DNA of 64,000 nucleotides, taken from positions 41,218,025 through 41,282,024 of the forward strand of contig CATQJL010000316.1 of assembly GCA_958299035.1 (NCBI GenBank). The letters are read 5' to 3'. This document shows positions 1-10,569 of the stretch, piece after piece. A program made the translations under genes and the position numbers. The notes under the pieces were generated by a model, which was not told the origin of the DNA, searched no databases, and saw only the letters and a list, made by a program, of their open reading frames with translations. Positions within the stretch are counted from its first letter, which is position 1. Every line of letters begins with the position of its first letter. This stretch comes from Cylicocyclus nassatus. Its lineage: Eukaryota > Nematoda > Chromadorea > Rhabditida > Strongylidae.

Positions 1-179
1 GCACTTCTTCTGCGAACATGCTCTCTAGTCATTCGCAACAGTGAGGCTCCGTCTTCCCACGCTCGCGGTGGGAAAGTGATGGTCAGGGAGCATAGAGTAG
101 AATGAGTATTGAATGAGAGAGATATAATAAGATCGGGGAAAAAAGGAAGTTTAAATTGTATACATAAATTTCACACACG

Positions 180-257
180 ACCGGTTTCGGGCCCAAGAAC
201 TAGACCGGTAGTGTAGCTTTCTTGGTGGCCCATCATCAGTAGTTCCCAAGAAAGCTG
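180..257 (-). ncRNA. Degenerate hammerhead-like motif 3' of the Naiad element
   Basis: On the minus strand this stretch carries CTGATGA (239-233), then GGGCC (231-227) able to pair with GGCCC (193-189), then GAAAC (188-184). That is the order of a hammerhead ribozyme core: CUGANGA, stem II, GAAA. One extra U sits between CUGATGA and stem II. I find no convincing stem I: the bases before CTGATGA do not pair with those after the expected cleavage site. A separate 11-bp hairpin (AGCTTTCTTGG at 257-247 with CCAAGAAAGCT at 224-214) overlaps it. It lies about 650 bases downstream of the Penelope reading frames in the same sense, so it is probably part of that element's terminal repeat. Activity is doubtful. 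Confidence 0.4.
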
Positions 258-909
258 CAAAAGTGTAGAACTAAAATGATGGCTGAGAGTAGAATTTATG
301 TAGAATGAGAATGAGAGGAAAATAAGAAGGGTCCTAATAAGTGTGGAGAGGAGACTATTAGAAGTCTTGGAAGAGTGTAAGTCCGACTAGCTCCGAATAG
401 GTAGTAAAAAATCACAGATGGTACATCAAAATAATACAAGGTTTAGTCACTAGTCCTTTAACGTACATCCACGTGGAAATCAAACATACGATGTTAACGG
501 GTACGGGTCAGGAGTCATGTTTTTTGCTAAGCGACGTCTTAACGCAAAGTCAAGCGTTACAAGACTTAACATTCGTTAGTACTCCTCTCGCAATGTGCTA
601 TCGACTTATGCTATCCATTCATGTATCTGTTGTCACCTCCACCCTTTACATAAAATTTTGAGTGCTATGAGCGACTAGCGCGCACGGTGTGAATTTTGAC
701 TTGGAGTTGATGTTAACTATCAAAATTCTCACGGTTTCTTCATTCAATGCAGCTGGATGGTACATCGAGATTGACGAAATGAGACTTCACTTCAAATTAA
801 TGTTTGCCTGCTCTAAAGTTTAGGTGGGACATCATTTTGAAAGTATTACTATAAAAGCGGTTGAGGTCGTACTTAGAGATAATGTCTACAGAAATTTCCA
901 GTATTATAG

Positions 910-1608
910 TTAGCCATCTTCATGGTCCAGGGGACCGTCATGACTATTTGGATGCATGCTACGTCCCAATAACCGTGTGTTGGTATTTATCCAAATCTCC
1001 CGCAGGTCTTGTATCAAAGGAAGATGTATAGCAGTAGTAAAGCCGTATTTACGTAAAATGAATGGTCTATCATAAAGTGTATGGTATAAAACAAGAGTAA
1101 CTTTATTCCCATCCCATCCATTTCTAAGTGAAATTCGATAGAGTTCAAATATTCTATTTTTGAATTCAATATAACATGAACAGTTTCTGTAAATCCTGAG
1201 AACTTCCGACGTGAGTGTATTAATAAGTATATATCTTGGTATATTAGAAAGCCAATGTGGGTATCTAATGACCTCAAAACTGTAACTGTCGGTCTTGTTG
1301 TAAAGGTTAAATTTAACATTGTTGTTATAAGTTTCAATTGTAAGATCAAGGAAATTTGCTATTTTATTATTTGTATTTATGCGTTCTATTTCAAGAGAGG
1401 AGTGGTAAATCTCTGACAGGACATTATCAATATCGGTTGAGTTAGAGACATGAAGTATGTCGCCTATGTATCTGTAAGTGTAATTGTACATGTATCTATT
1501 ATAACAGTTTGTAATTGTCGCTTGTTTTTTCATGAAGTCATATTCCATATATGCTAATGTAAGGTCTGCAATTTGGGGACTACATGAAGCTCCCTGGGGT
1601 ATGCCTCT
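910..1608 (-). pseudogene. Reverse transcriptase, C-terminal half, with altered YIDD box
   Basis: The frame is open upstream of the Met at 1548 and includes IRGIPQGASCSPQIADL (motif B, GIPQGxxxSP). Motif C follows as YRYIGDIL, where active elements have YIDD or a close form; Gly replaces the first catalytic Asp. Motif D is NFLDLTI, and the thumb region follows (YPHWLSNIP). Only about 25 residues separate motif A of the previous segment from motif B here, fewer than usual, which suggests an internal deletion. The end near 910 is followed by about 650 bases of non-coding sequence up to the hammerhead-like motif. Confidence 0.85.
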
Positions 1609-1651
1609 TATTTGTTGATAGATTGTACCTCCAATCTGAGATTGTATTTAA

Positions 1652-2940
1652 CTACTTCGTGAGGTAAGCTTGTGAATAGCTAGAGAAATCTGCTGAATAT
1701 AATTTTAAATTCCCTTTTACTGCATATAAATCTTTTACAACTTGATTGCTATTTCCTATAGACCATAGATGTTTGACTTTTGTTCTCTGCCAGATAACGT
1801 TACAGTAATTTGTAAAGTGTTTTTTGATATGTGTTAATATCATTAGTATTGTATTGGTAAGTGGTTTAAGTATACTTTTTCTAGCCCCTGTTATGAATCT
1901 AAATTTTATGGGGTTCTTGTGCATTTTAGGGACACCATATATTCTAGGGATGTCATTAAACTTGGGATTGAATTTGATATTTAGTCCATTCATAATTCTT
2001 TTCTGTCTTGTGCGAATTTCTTCTTCTTGAAGTGTAGTAGTGATATATGTGCTTCCTTCTTTGTTAGACTGTTCCATTTCCTTTTTTAACATTATCAAAT
2101 AAAATTTTTTACAAATGAAACTAAAGTTAGAGTTTGCTTTGTCTATAGGTGCAATAATAAAATGTTGTTGTATCTTTCTAAGAGTTTCTTTGTCATAATC
2201 ATCGTATTCTAGTTGTTTTTCATCATATAAATTGTATAATTTTGGTTTCAATTTGTTGTTAAATTGTCTTTTTATATCATTTACTAACTGTTCTGCAATC
2301 AAGTTGTTTGCTTTGAGTTTGCTAATAAATTTATTCGTTAACTCATTAATCAACTTATCTAAGATCAATTCAATATCTGTTTTAGTGACCAAAGTATGTT
2401 TTCTGTATTTTGTTCCTTTCCTTAATATTTCTCTTAATTTGTTGTCTTTTATAAATTCAAGTTTTCCTGTGCATATATGTTTATAACAGTTGTCTACGAA
2501 CTCCATATATTTCCAACATTCACAATTTTGTCTTTCTAAGACTTTCATCGTAGTATCTTTGAATTTTTTAAGGAAACTGTTGTAATTGAAAATCTCAAGT
2601 CCAAGAGGTTTATTCAAAGTATATCTTATGACTACTTTGATGTTGTCAAAATTCTCCTTACTTTGTATATTGATATAGTTTTTAATTGTTTCTCGTAGTT
2701 CTGAACTATTACACACTTTGGTAAGGTTGAGTCTATCCATTATGTTTTCCAAATATGGTATTGTTATAATTATGTCGTCTTTATTATGTTTTTTAGTGTT
2801 CTTTCTACCCCAAAAAGGTGTTGCTACTAGAGAGTATATCTTATATTTATGTTCAAAGGACAAGTCTGCAAACTCCGGGGTGAATGTAAAGTTAATTAAC
2901 TTAGTGATGTCTTCTTTATTGAGTGTTCTAAAATAAGTGT
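1652..2940 (-). pseudogene. Reverse transcriptase, N-terminal half, of the Naiad element
   Basis: The open frame runs from about 2941 to the stop at 1652. Conserved Penelope RT blocks are visible in order: FIIAPIDKANSNFSFI (fingers), IPRIYGVPKMHKNPIKFRFI (fingers, with the typical YGxPKxHK) and LKLYSADFSS, motif A with a catalytic Asp. Just after motif A the frame is lost. A one-base shift would restore a normal continuation (SLPHEVVKYN), so the stop comes from an indel. An open frame upstream of 2863 adds about 26 residues to the segment that starts at a TTG. The protein would copy element RNA at the nicked target. This copy cannot. Confidence 0.85.
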
Positions 2941-2944
2941 ATAG

Positions 2945-3148
2945 TTAATTACTTTGTAATTGATTGATGTTTGTTACAATTTCATTTGTTCTGTCTAGGC
3001 ATATCCCTCTTTTCTTTGATCTTCTTTTATTACCTCTCTTCCTTGATCTTTTCACCGGACATCTGAAGTAAGGATGGTCTTTCTTTTCTAAAGGATTGAT
3101 ATTATCCGAGATGTTTCCAAACCCTTTAATTTTGATCATTGAACCCAA
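2945..3148 (-). pseudogene. Basic linker between endonuclease and RT
   Basis: A short open segment of 67 residues bridges nuclease and polymerase. It contains HPYFRCPVKRSRKRGNKRR, an Arg/Lys-rich patch likely to contact nucleic acid. Naiad elements are reported to have a CxC motif in this linker; I see single cysteines but no clear CxC. The segment overlaps the end of the nuclease frame by 23 bases and ends at a TAA just before the polymerase frame opens at about 2941. It has no meaning as a separate gene. Confidence 0.6.
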
Positions 3149-3629
3149 AGGGATAAGCAGTGACCATATATTGGATCCATTTTAATTCCTTTTCCCTTAA
3201 AACTTTCTTGATATTGTCCTTTTCAATTACGTGGTCTAATATTTCAATACTTATGTGTTCAGGATCATGTTTTGTGTCATTAAAATGGTTTACCATGAAG
3301 GTGTTTATGTTATGTTTTTTGGAACTATTTTGATGTTGATTTATTCTTGCTCTCAATGTTTGTGTTGTTTCTCCGACGTACTGAAGTTTGCATGTAAGAC
3401 AAGTTATCATATAAATTATGTTCTTTGAGTCACAATTGGAGATGTCAGGTTTGTTTGTTCTAAAAGAGAAATGTGTCGTTGAACTTCGTGAATGAGCGGT
3501 GAACAGCATTTTGTCACATATGTGGCACTTTTTTCTTTTGCATCTAATTTCCATTTTATCATTAGATTCGGGATTGTCAACTAGTCTCAACCGGTTGTTT
3601 CCATTATGGTTATCTGACAAGGACAACAT
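3126..3629 (-). pseudogene. GIY-YIG endonuclease domain of the Naiad element
   Basis: This open segment of 167 residues encodes the nuclease that would nick the target for integration. A Cys-x2-Cys pair (CHIC) near residue 36 belongs to the zinc-binding CCHH motif of Penelope nucleases. It is followed by IIYMITCLTCKLQYVGET, which holds both halves of the GIY...YIG signature (IIY and YVG), and by LRARINQH with the conserved Arg. The end (KELKWIQYM...YPFGFN) fits the C-terminal helix of the family. The frame stops at 3126, but homologous sequence carries on in another frame (GFGNISDNINP), so a small indel has broken the join to the linker. Confidence 0.85.
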
Positions 3630-4640
3630 TAAACATTTATTATGCTGAGTGAAATTGTTTTTGTTAGTGGACCTCGATCCATTGAGTCAGAGGCGGTCCT
3701 TCCTGGACTCTTATGCAGTTTCCTTATCGGAGGGTATTTCCTCCTAGGTTAGGGCGAACCTCTTCATCGCTGGGGAGCGATACCCGTGGTGTAAACTGCA
3801 TTGGATAGTTTATGCCCAACACCACGTCAGGGTTCTCCCGAACTATTTTATGCTGTGTCAGTCAACTTTGTATCTTTGAGCACAGCGATTAACTATTTGT
3901 TATTATTTAACGATCCTGAGTGTGTGATTGTGTATTATTTAAGTGTTTGAATTTACTTGTAGTGTGTTAAATTAGTTGCTCTGTGACTTATCAATCTATT
4001 CAAGTTAAACAGTGTAAAGCCTGCTGAGTTGTTTTCTATGTTATAATTAGATGTGTTACAGTCACTTTTTGTTATATCTTCAGAACTTCTTTATTGTAGA
4101 AGGTGTGTACAGATATGAAGTCAATTATATATTGGAACAAGGGACCTCGATGTATATGTGAGCTTTAATGTTGCCGGTTTTTTGCTGTTTTAATGTTAGT
4201 GTTGTGTTAATGTTTATGTATGAGTCTTTTTCGTCACATTCATATCTAGTAACTTAAATATATTGTGAATTTTCATATCTTATAAATTTTTTTTGGGTTT
4301 TATTCTAATCTTAATTATGTTGTATTAAACGGGAGTCGTTACCACTTACACTAACATTTGTATTGAACTTCACCAAAAGACCTTACGTCTTCTCTCACTC
4401 TTAATGCGAGAGGGTGGAAAAACGATCTAATAGCAATAATGTTGTGTAGTGGTGTAACAGTAGTGTGGAATGTAAATCTGGAAGTCTACAAAGATGTGTT
4501 AACATTTTGTAATGAAATATTTGATTTTTGCTGAAAAGCTTATATTTAGTAGAGATTCAAATATGTCTTAACTAACTAACAAAACAAATAGATAGTAAAA
4601 GAAGTAATTGTAATTTTTGTAATTTTAATGTGCATAGATT
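3630..4640. other. AT-rich non-coding sequence, probable 5' part of the Naiad insertion
   Basis: No open frame or repeat structure stands out. The stretch lies immediately 5' of the element's reading frames and is AT-rich. It may be the 5' untranslated region or pseudo-LTR. I could not match it to the other flank or find a target duplication, so the 5' boundary is unknown. Confidence 0.4.
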
Positions 4641-5424
4641 GGTGACCGCAAGTTCAGAACGCAATTATGAATCGCATGACTCGAAGAAAACGATGAGGAC
4701 AACAACGACAAGCTGGACGTTCTAATGAAAGGAATGAGCAATGATAAAGAATCCACGACAACGAAACGATGAAAAGGGTAAAGGTGACGCCAACAAAGCA
4801 CAGTGAAGGGGGACGTTGATGTTACTTCACCACTATTGCAAGTGAGCGTGCGATTGTTGCAAGTAAATCTGAGATGATGGAGATTATGATACCAAGATTG
4901 TCACAGCAAACGAGTGCAATAACGTAACTAATGGTCCTTTTGTGAAGCAACATCTCGGATGCAATGATGACGACAAACAAAACAGCGGTGCTCCAAATCC
5001 TGTATACTACTCGCCGAAAAATACTCTAAAAAGCGGCATCATAACAACACTTTACAGTTGCCTTTCTCTCTGTCGCTCCATCAATGCTGCAATGCCGATT
5101 GTGCTCATAACTGCTTCAGAATCAACAGCAAACCACTACCGCAACGACCAGTACGTGATCCTGACAGATGGAGAACGCCATAAGGAGGTACACTATTTCT
5201 TCCGCTGGTTTCTTCTGCTTCCATTCTCATGCCCGGATGAAGTGTGCCGATATAATCGACACATCTGTTTGTGTAACTACAGTCTTTTTCAACATGGAAT
5301 AGAAACATTCCAAGTGGAGCAGCGCATCCGCACCGCCACTGGCTCAGCGAGATAGATTAGAACGAAGACACTTAGACTTAGACTGTGAAGCGGCGCGAAG
5401 CGGGCTCCCGTCAGTCCAATTTCC
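4641..5424. other. No supported feature
   Basis: A 137-codon open frame (4942-5355, plus) has no recognisable motif and no splice-site support. A 67-codon frame overlaps it on the other strand. I regard both as chance. Confidence 0.4.
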
Positions 5425-5425
5425 T

Positions 5426-5626
5426 AAGGCCTCGGGCAGAATTCACGCGATTTGATCGTCGCGATTCAATCGCAGCGATTTTCATTCAATTTCATTTTAC
5501 ATTCAAAAATTTTGGGCTGGAAAAGTATCACAACCGAAATGCAAGCTGTTGGCATGCAATGAACTCGTAACAGTTGTAGCGATTGAATCGCGACGATCAA
5601 ATCGCGTGAACTCTGTCCGAGGCCTA
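5426..5626. mobile_element. MITE with about 47-bp terminal inverted repeats
   Basis: The left end (AGGCCTCGG from 5427, then CACGCGATTTGATCGTCGCG) is mirrored at 5579-5624. The space between the arms is about 105 bases with no coding potential. The inner CACGCGATTT motif recurs in the elements at 17881 and 53296-53757, so this is a divergent relative of that family. Confidence 0.6.
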
Positions 5627-5639
5627 AACTGAGTTGAAA

Positions 5640-6030
5640 CTTACTATACTTCCTGTTGCTTGAGTAGCGTAAAGGTTGTGCATAACCATGCCCTGCTGCG
5701 ATACAAGTACCTCTATCGTTTAAATGTATGTTGAAATACCTTGCCACGCCCATCCTAGTAAGCATTCTACTACTGCACCAACATATGCACTCGTCTAACT
5801 CAATGAAGCTTAAATGCTTAGGTGTTCTATATAACACAAATCAAGGGACGCTATTTCGCCTCAGGCCACAATAACTCTTACGAACCACCGGCACAGTGCC
5901 GATACAATTAGCACCTCTCTTTGTGTATCTACGTTGCATAAGCATGACCTACTGTGATGCAAGTATCTTTCTTCCACAGGTATATGTTGTACTTGCTAAT
6001 CATTTCGCTGTTCTCACTTCTCCAGAGGCC
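5640..6030. repeat. Dispersed repeat, related to 8525-8990
   Basis: Two phrases, CATAAGCATGACCT(A/G)CTGTGAT and CGCTAT(T/A)T(C/T)GCCTCAGGC, occur here and again at 8540-8900 with similar spacing. No TIR or coding sequence is visible. Confidence 0.35.
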
Positions 6031-6039
6031 CTGAGTGCG

Positions 6040-6592
6040 CCGCCATTGGGTTGTTTCAGACTGCCGCACTGACCGCAGCAGATGCAGCAGACTGAAGCTG
6101 ACCGCACTGACCGCAGCAGCAGCAGACTGCAACTGATCGCACTGAATGCAACGGCCGCAGTGGCTGAAGCCTAAAGGTGGAGAGGATAAATAGTTGTGGC
6201 TCAAACAAACAACAACAATATACACCTAAAAACAAAAGGCAAGAGTGTTACAAAACAGGCATATGCAATGATAGGAGGAGTTAGAACAAATACGAACATA
6301 CCAAAGAGAAACTATTGCCAAAATTTGATTGAGAAGAATTGTGATGGAACTTATGATATCCTTAGACGTAAATCACGCTGTTTTGATAATTGCGATTGTT
6401 TTTCTTTTACGAAAGGAGGCAGCGACCGGTGCGGTCAGTGCCGTCAGTTGCAGTCAGCTGCAGTCTGCTGCAATCTGCTGCAGTCTGCTGCAGTCTCTGC
6501 AGTCTGCTGCAGTCTGCTGCAGTCAGCTGCAGTCTGCTGCAATCTGTTGAATCAGTGCGGCAGTCTGAAACAACCCATTGTTGGCATCAACC
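6040..6592. repeat. Inverted repeat with CAG-rich imperfect tandem arms
   Basis: The left arm (about 6042-6160) and right arm (about 6420-6592) are inverted copies. Both contain GGGTTGTTTCAGACTGC or its complement at the outer side, and runs of a GCAGTCTGCT-like unit inside. The right arm has roughly a dozen imperfect units. The open frames here are products of the repeat and are not genes. Confidence 0.55.
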
Positions 6593-6915
6593 TAGTAACT
6601 TTATCTCTACTCTCTCCGAAGTCAGGGCTCAGGGTGGGCTTTCACAAGCTGGATGTCGTTTTCGAGAGAAATACAGAAGGAAACCTATAACGTCCCCAGG
6701 ATGATTCAAGAAAATGTGAAAAATGTTAGCAAGCACAACTTGACTCTTAATAAGCGCGGATTCAAATTCTGACGACATTTAACCAGTAACAGGTAAATTA
6801 ACAAGTCACAAACACGCTTAGTGCATGATTTTATTTCCACAAGATTTTTACGCGTTGAAACACAATTTTATGCACAAAAAGATGAATTATTAATTTGTTT
6901 ACAATAGATAAACAA

Positions 6916-6917
<2 letters not shown>

Positions 6918-6946
<29 letters not shown>

Positions 6947-7985
6947 ATGCACCAAAAAGTGCTCTTTGATCCTGATGGAGCGGTTAGTAACAAACACAAT
7001 ATATCACCATCGCATGGTTAGTCAAACACACATGAAAACACGTATGAACCAATCGTTGGCATGTACTCTGCAGGAAGCACAGAAAAACTTAAGGCTCTAA
7101 ACTTGTCCTTGAGATTATCTTTGGGTATAAAGGCCAGAGTTGTTACTCTGGTGTATAGCATATTAAACTAACTGTTAATCTCAATGCCTTTCAGAAATTA
7201 AAGTCCCTATTTTGTTGAGGCCAGCGAGCCTACGGGCGGAAGCTAGCTGGTTAAAGCCCCGGAGAAGGATGAGTGAATTTTTGAAAGTACAATGAGACTA
7301 ACAGAGCTAGACAGGACAAAAAAAGCACACGAACGGAAACCGTTTAAGGCCCATGCACTCCAAGTACCGGTTGATAGCATCGAAAGAATGCCAAAGAAAG
7401 CAGCGGATCATGCCAAAGAAAGGATGGCAAAATGATTCAAAAAAAAATCTACTCCACATCATCGATTCCCATTAACTGCAATAAATCTACTTTCTTCAAC
7501 GCCGTTTTCAATTGAGCCACTGAATTTAAAGCTAAGAATGGTGGTGGAAGTTTATTCAAGATCGAGGCTGCTCGGTAAAAGAAGTTGTTGCGTTGCAACG
7601 AGATGTTGTGCCTTCCAAACCTAGAAACAACCAGGTTAAAAAAGGCCCTGCGTTCACTGATAGGTTGGAAAACCCAGTATATACTGGGTTTCAAACCCAC
7701 CTCGGCTCGCAGAACTTTGAAGGCCATAAAAGTATCTGCTAACAATCTTCTGTAGAAAAGAGTTTTGAGACCTAACTTGCGAATTCTGGTTGTGTAGTTT
7801 GGCAAGGCGAAAGGGTAATTCGGATTGGGAAATGCGCGATAGAAAACAATCTTAGTAAATATTCTTTGAATTTTTTCAATTTTATCAATATCTTTTTTCA
7901 AAGTAGGGTTCCATACAAAGCTGCAATACTCCACAACTGGCAGAACAAATGTTTTATAGATTTTCAGAAGAAGTTTAGGATCTTA
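6918..7985 (-). mobile_element. 5'-truncated non-LTR retrotransposon (CR1/L2-like)
   Basis: The minus-strand frame from about 7981 to 7449 encodes the C-terminal part of a LINE reverse transcriptase. It has LLLKIYKTFVLPVVEYCS, the typical (L/I)LEYCSxVW block, followed by the conserved C-terminal helices (IEKIQRIFTK, RRLLADTFMAFKVL, FYRAASILNKLP). It stops at 7449. About 500 bases of 3' UTR follow, ending in an (AAAT)n tail at 6950-6920, the usual 3' end of CR1/L2-type elements. The catalytic RT domain and endonuclease are missing upstream of 7985, as expected of 5' truncation at insertion. Confidence 0.75.
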
Positions 7986-8819
7986 AGATTGCACGCTGCG
8001 CATTATCGCATACAATATTCATACAATATTGAGCCACCAAACTGATACCTTGGTGCGTACCTTTGCGAGGATGGTCAAAAGACGAGTATGAAAAATTACA
8101 GAAAAAACTATGTGATCTATTTTAGGTTGACCCGCGTAACCTAAAACCTGGGAGCACCCTGATATTGCGCGGGACCAAACAAAGCCATAATTTTCTCCTT
8201 TCCCCCACATAATTTTTCATAATTTCTACATGAATCTATTCTTCAGCTCATGCTCTACCTATGAGTGTCCATTTTATCCCAAGTCTTCCCCCCTCAGCTT
8301 TGCTACGGCCCTCAATGATAAAAACCGACTTTTTTTCCTAACGCTGTTTTAGTATTTTCATTGCTTTCTCTTCACTTCCATTGACTCATATGACAATGAG
8401 TGGGTGCGAATGAAGAAAAATTGCAAACACTGCCGAAGATTATCAGCCGTACTTCTAAACACCACGAAAATATTTCTCGGAATTTTCTGCATGACACAAG
8501 GTGCTGAGCCCCAGCCACAGTATCGTACAGGTCATGCCATAAGCATGACCTGCTGTGATAGTCTGTTATGTTACTCTATCACACCTATTATCGTTAGCAT
8601 TCTACCACAGCACCGACGTGTGCAGGGTTGCCTGTTCATAAAGCTTATTATCTTTATCTTTATCTTTACACTCAAGGTGTACCATTTAAAGCATTGAAAC
8701 TATTAGCGTGGGGCCAGTCGTCCTACACATTCAAAGAACAACAAAGAAAGCTCGTACTTCGATGAGTTAAGCAAAAGAAAGTACGGGATAATGTACCCAC
8801 AACAACGAATAAAGATTGT
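7986..8819. other. Repeat-derived sequence without genes
   Basis: A short (TTTATC) run at 8645-8668 and the dispersed repeat shared with 5640-6030 are the only structure seen. The 97-codon frame at 8404 has no motif. Confidence 0.35.
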
Positions 8820-8861
8820 GCTACGCACAACACATTATGAGCTAATGTGTTGTGCGTAACA
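8820..8861. repeat. Short perfect hairpin
   Basis: TACGCACAACACATTA and its complement TAATGTGTTGTGCGTA are separated by five bases. It may be the core of a small MITE within the repeat 8525-8990. Confidence 0.5.
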
Positions 8862-9091
8862 CACTCCAAAAGGCGCTATATTGCCTCAGGCTACTATAAA
8901 GCCAAGAAGCCACCGTTACAATACTTAAAAAAGATGCGACGACCAGAGTATTTAGCACAGTAGGATGCTCGCAGGGAGGATCGTGCATAATTTACATATG
9001 CTCACAAACAATGATGGTGATTTGAACGATCAAATAGTCGCCGCCTCTTAAACCTTTCGGATTTGCTCCAGTAGTCGAACATGTCGTAAAC

Positions 9092-10062
9092 CTAAGCAAG
9101 AAATGGTCAGAACTTAACCCAACCATTTCAAACAAGCTGTATATCATCGGACTGCCTTAAAACGCTGACTGATTTCAAATACCCTATTTTCCGTTTTATA
9201 AACCGCACCTTATATAAGCCGCACCTGCCGCAGCGAACAATGGCGCGAAAGAGCCTTCGAGAAGAAAGTTTTGATTTAACAAACTGAAAACTCGCTGCAT
9301 TTTGTGACTGCTTTTCATTGCGCATGTTCAAGTTTTCAGATATTTCTTTATTCTTTCTAGAGATTGGGACGATTTTGGGGTGTTTGGGTTGTGTTTTTTC
9401 CTCAAGGATACAATGGATTACCGTGTTTTCTTTTGTTCTTAAAAATGTTGCTAAGGTTAAAGCTGCTGCTATTTTATTCGATTTTAATGATTGTTGATGA
9501 TGATGTTGACGTTTCAATGGTGCTTTCAATGCTTCCACAAGAAAGAGCGAAAGCAGAAAGTTACAATCAGGCTACTAGGTAAAATAGGTGGTAGTTGGCT
9601 GCTTGCGTGGCTTCGCACATCGCGACCATCATCTCGCATCAGTCCGCGCGCGACGAAAATAATTGAGGCTTATACGCCGGAAAATAGGGTATATGTTTTT
9701 TAATCTGCTAAGCGATTACCTAGGAGGAGTATGGAAGTTTGAATGTGCGATTTGTCAAACGCTTTGTGCGCATGTTCCGCAAAATATGATTCAAAAACAC
9801 TCATCTTCGTTTTTGTTGAATGTGCTTCTTCCTGGTATTTAAAGTAACCACGACCACTGTGAATCCGCGTCATCAGGCTGCCTTTCAAGGAAATATATTC
9901 GCCGAAACTCGAAAAATTTCTCATTTCAAACGCTCATAACTCCTCCAAATAGTCGCTTGGCAGATCGAAAGCGTATATTTGAAATCAGCGTTTTAAAACG
10001 AGTCCGATGATATACAGCATGTTTGGTATGGCTGAGTTGAGTTCTGACTATTCCCTGCTAAG
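9092..10062. mobile_element. TIR element, GGTCAGAA family, long copy
   Basis: The ends are inverted copies: CTAAGCAAGAAATGGTCAGAA at the left, and on the right the complement of CTTAGCAGGGAATAGTCAGAA. Similarity reaches about 70 bases inward (to ATATCATCGGACT and its complement near 10000). The interior has no transposase. The 459-bp copy at 12042-12500 has the same ends. Confidence 0.6.
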
Positions 10063-10569
10063 CATTTCATGGTCGGTCCCTTAACACGGCCTCCCCCATA
10101 AACAATATTCGTGAAAAAAATTCTTATGTAGCAGCGCGTAATTACAAATGTGTTCAAGATATTTCTATGTACAGCAACCCCAAATTGCAAACTGCTTCAC
10201 TGCTTTACCACACGCTTAGGTATTGAAGAACAGGTTTTAACGTAGAAAGTACTAAAAACTTCAGTAAAGGTTCAGCCGTTGAGGGCAAGACCTCACCCAG
10301 AAAAATGTTCCGAGCTGATTCTTCCCTAGATTAAACACAGTTGCTGGTTTCAAAAGGCAATTTGCACTTGATCCTTATTTCTTTAAGGTGTAGTCATACC
10401 GTAACGGCAGTTCGGCAGATAATCTTAAAGATCTCCTTTACCATATATAAGCTCAAAAGACCTGCACAAAGTTTGTTTCTAATGGGACCATGCTCGATCT
10501 CTCTAAATGGATAACGCTTTCAAATCTTCCTTTTTCATAACAGCTGATATGCATTTCAAAATCCCATCA
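10063..10569. other. No supported feature
   Basis: AT-rich sequence between two elements. I see no gene, RNA or repeat structure in it. Confidence 0.4.

Larger units (their letters stand above)
910..3629 (-). mobile_element. Penelope-like retroelement with permuted order (Naiad type), decayed
   Basis: Read on the minus strand, a GIY-YIG endonuclease (3629-3126) comes first, then a very basic linker (3148-2945), then a reverse transcriptase (about 2941-910). Canonical endonuclease-bearing Penelope elements have the nuclease after the polymerase. The permuted order is the defining feature of the Naiad/Chlamys clade. The parts lie end to end with only small frame changes between them, so this is one broken reading frame rather than two tandem copies. 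Damage seen: frameshifts near 3130, 2943 and 1665, a probable deletion between RT motifs A and B, and loss of an active-site Asp. All stops between parts are TAA or TAG, so the selenoprotein form known from spider and clam Naiads is not seen here. Confidence 0.82.

Noticed and set aside
910..3629. Selenoprotein variant of a Naiad element
   Set aside because: The interrupting stops I could read are TAA and TAG, and the breaks coincide with frame changes. No in-frame TGA pattern is visible.
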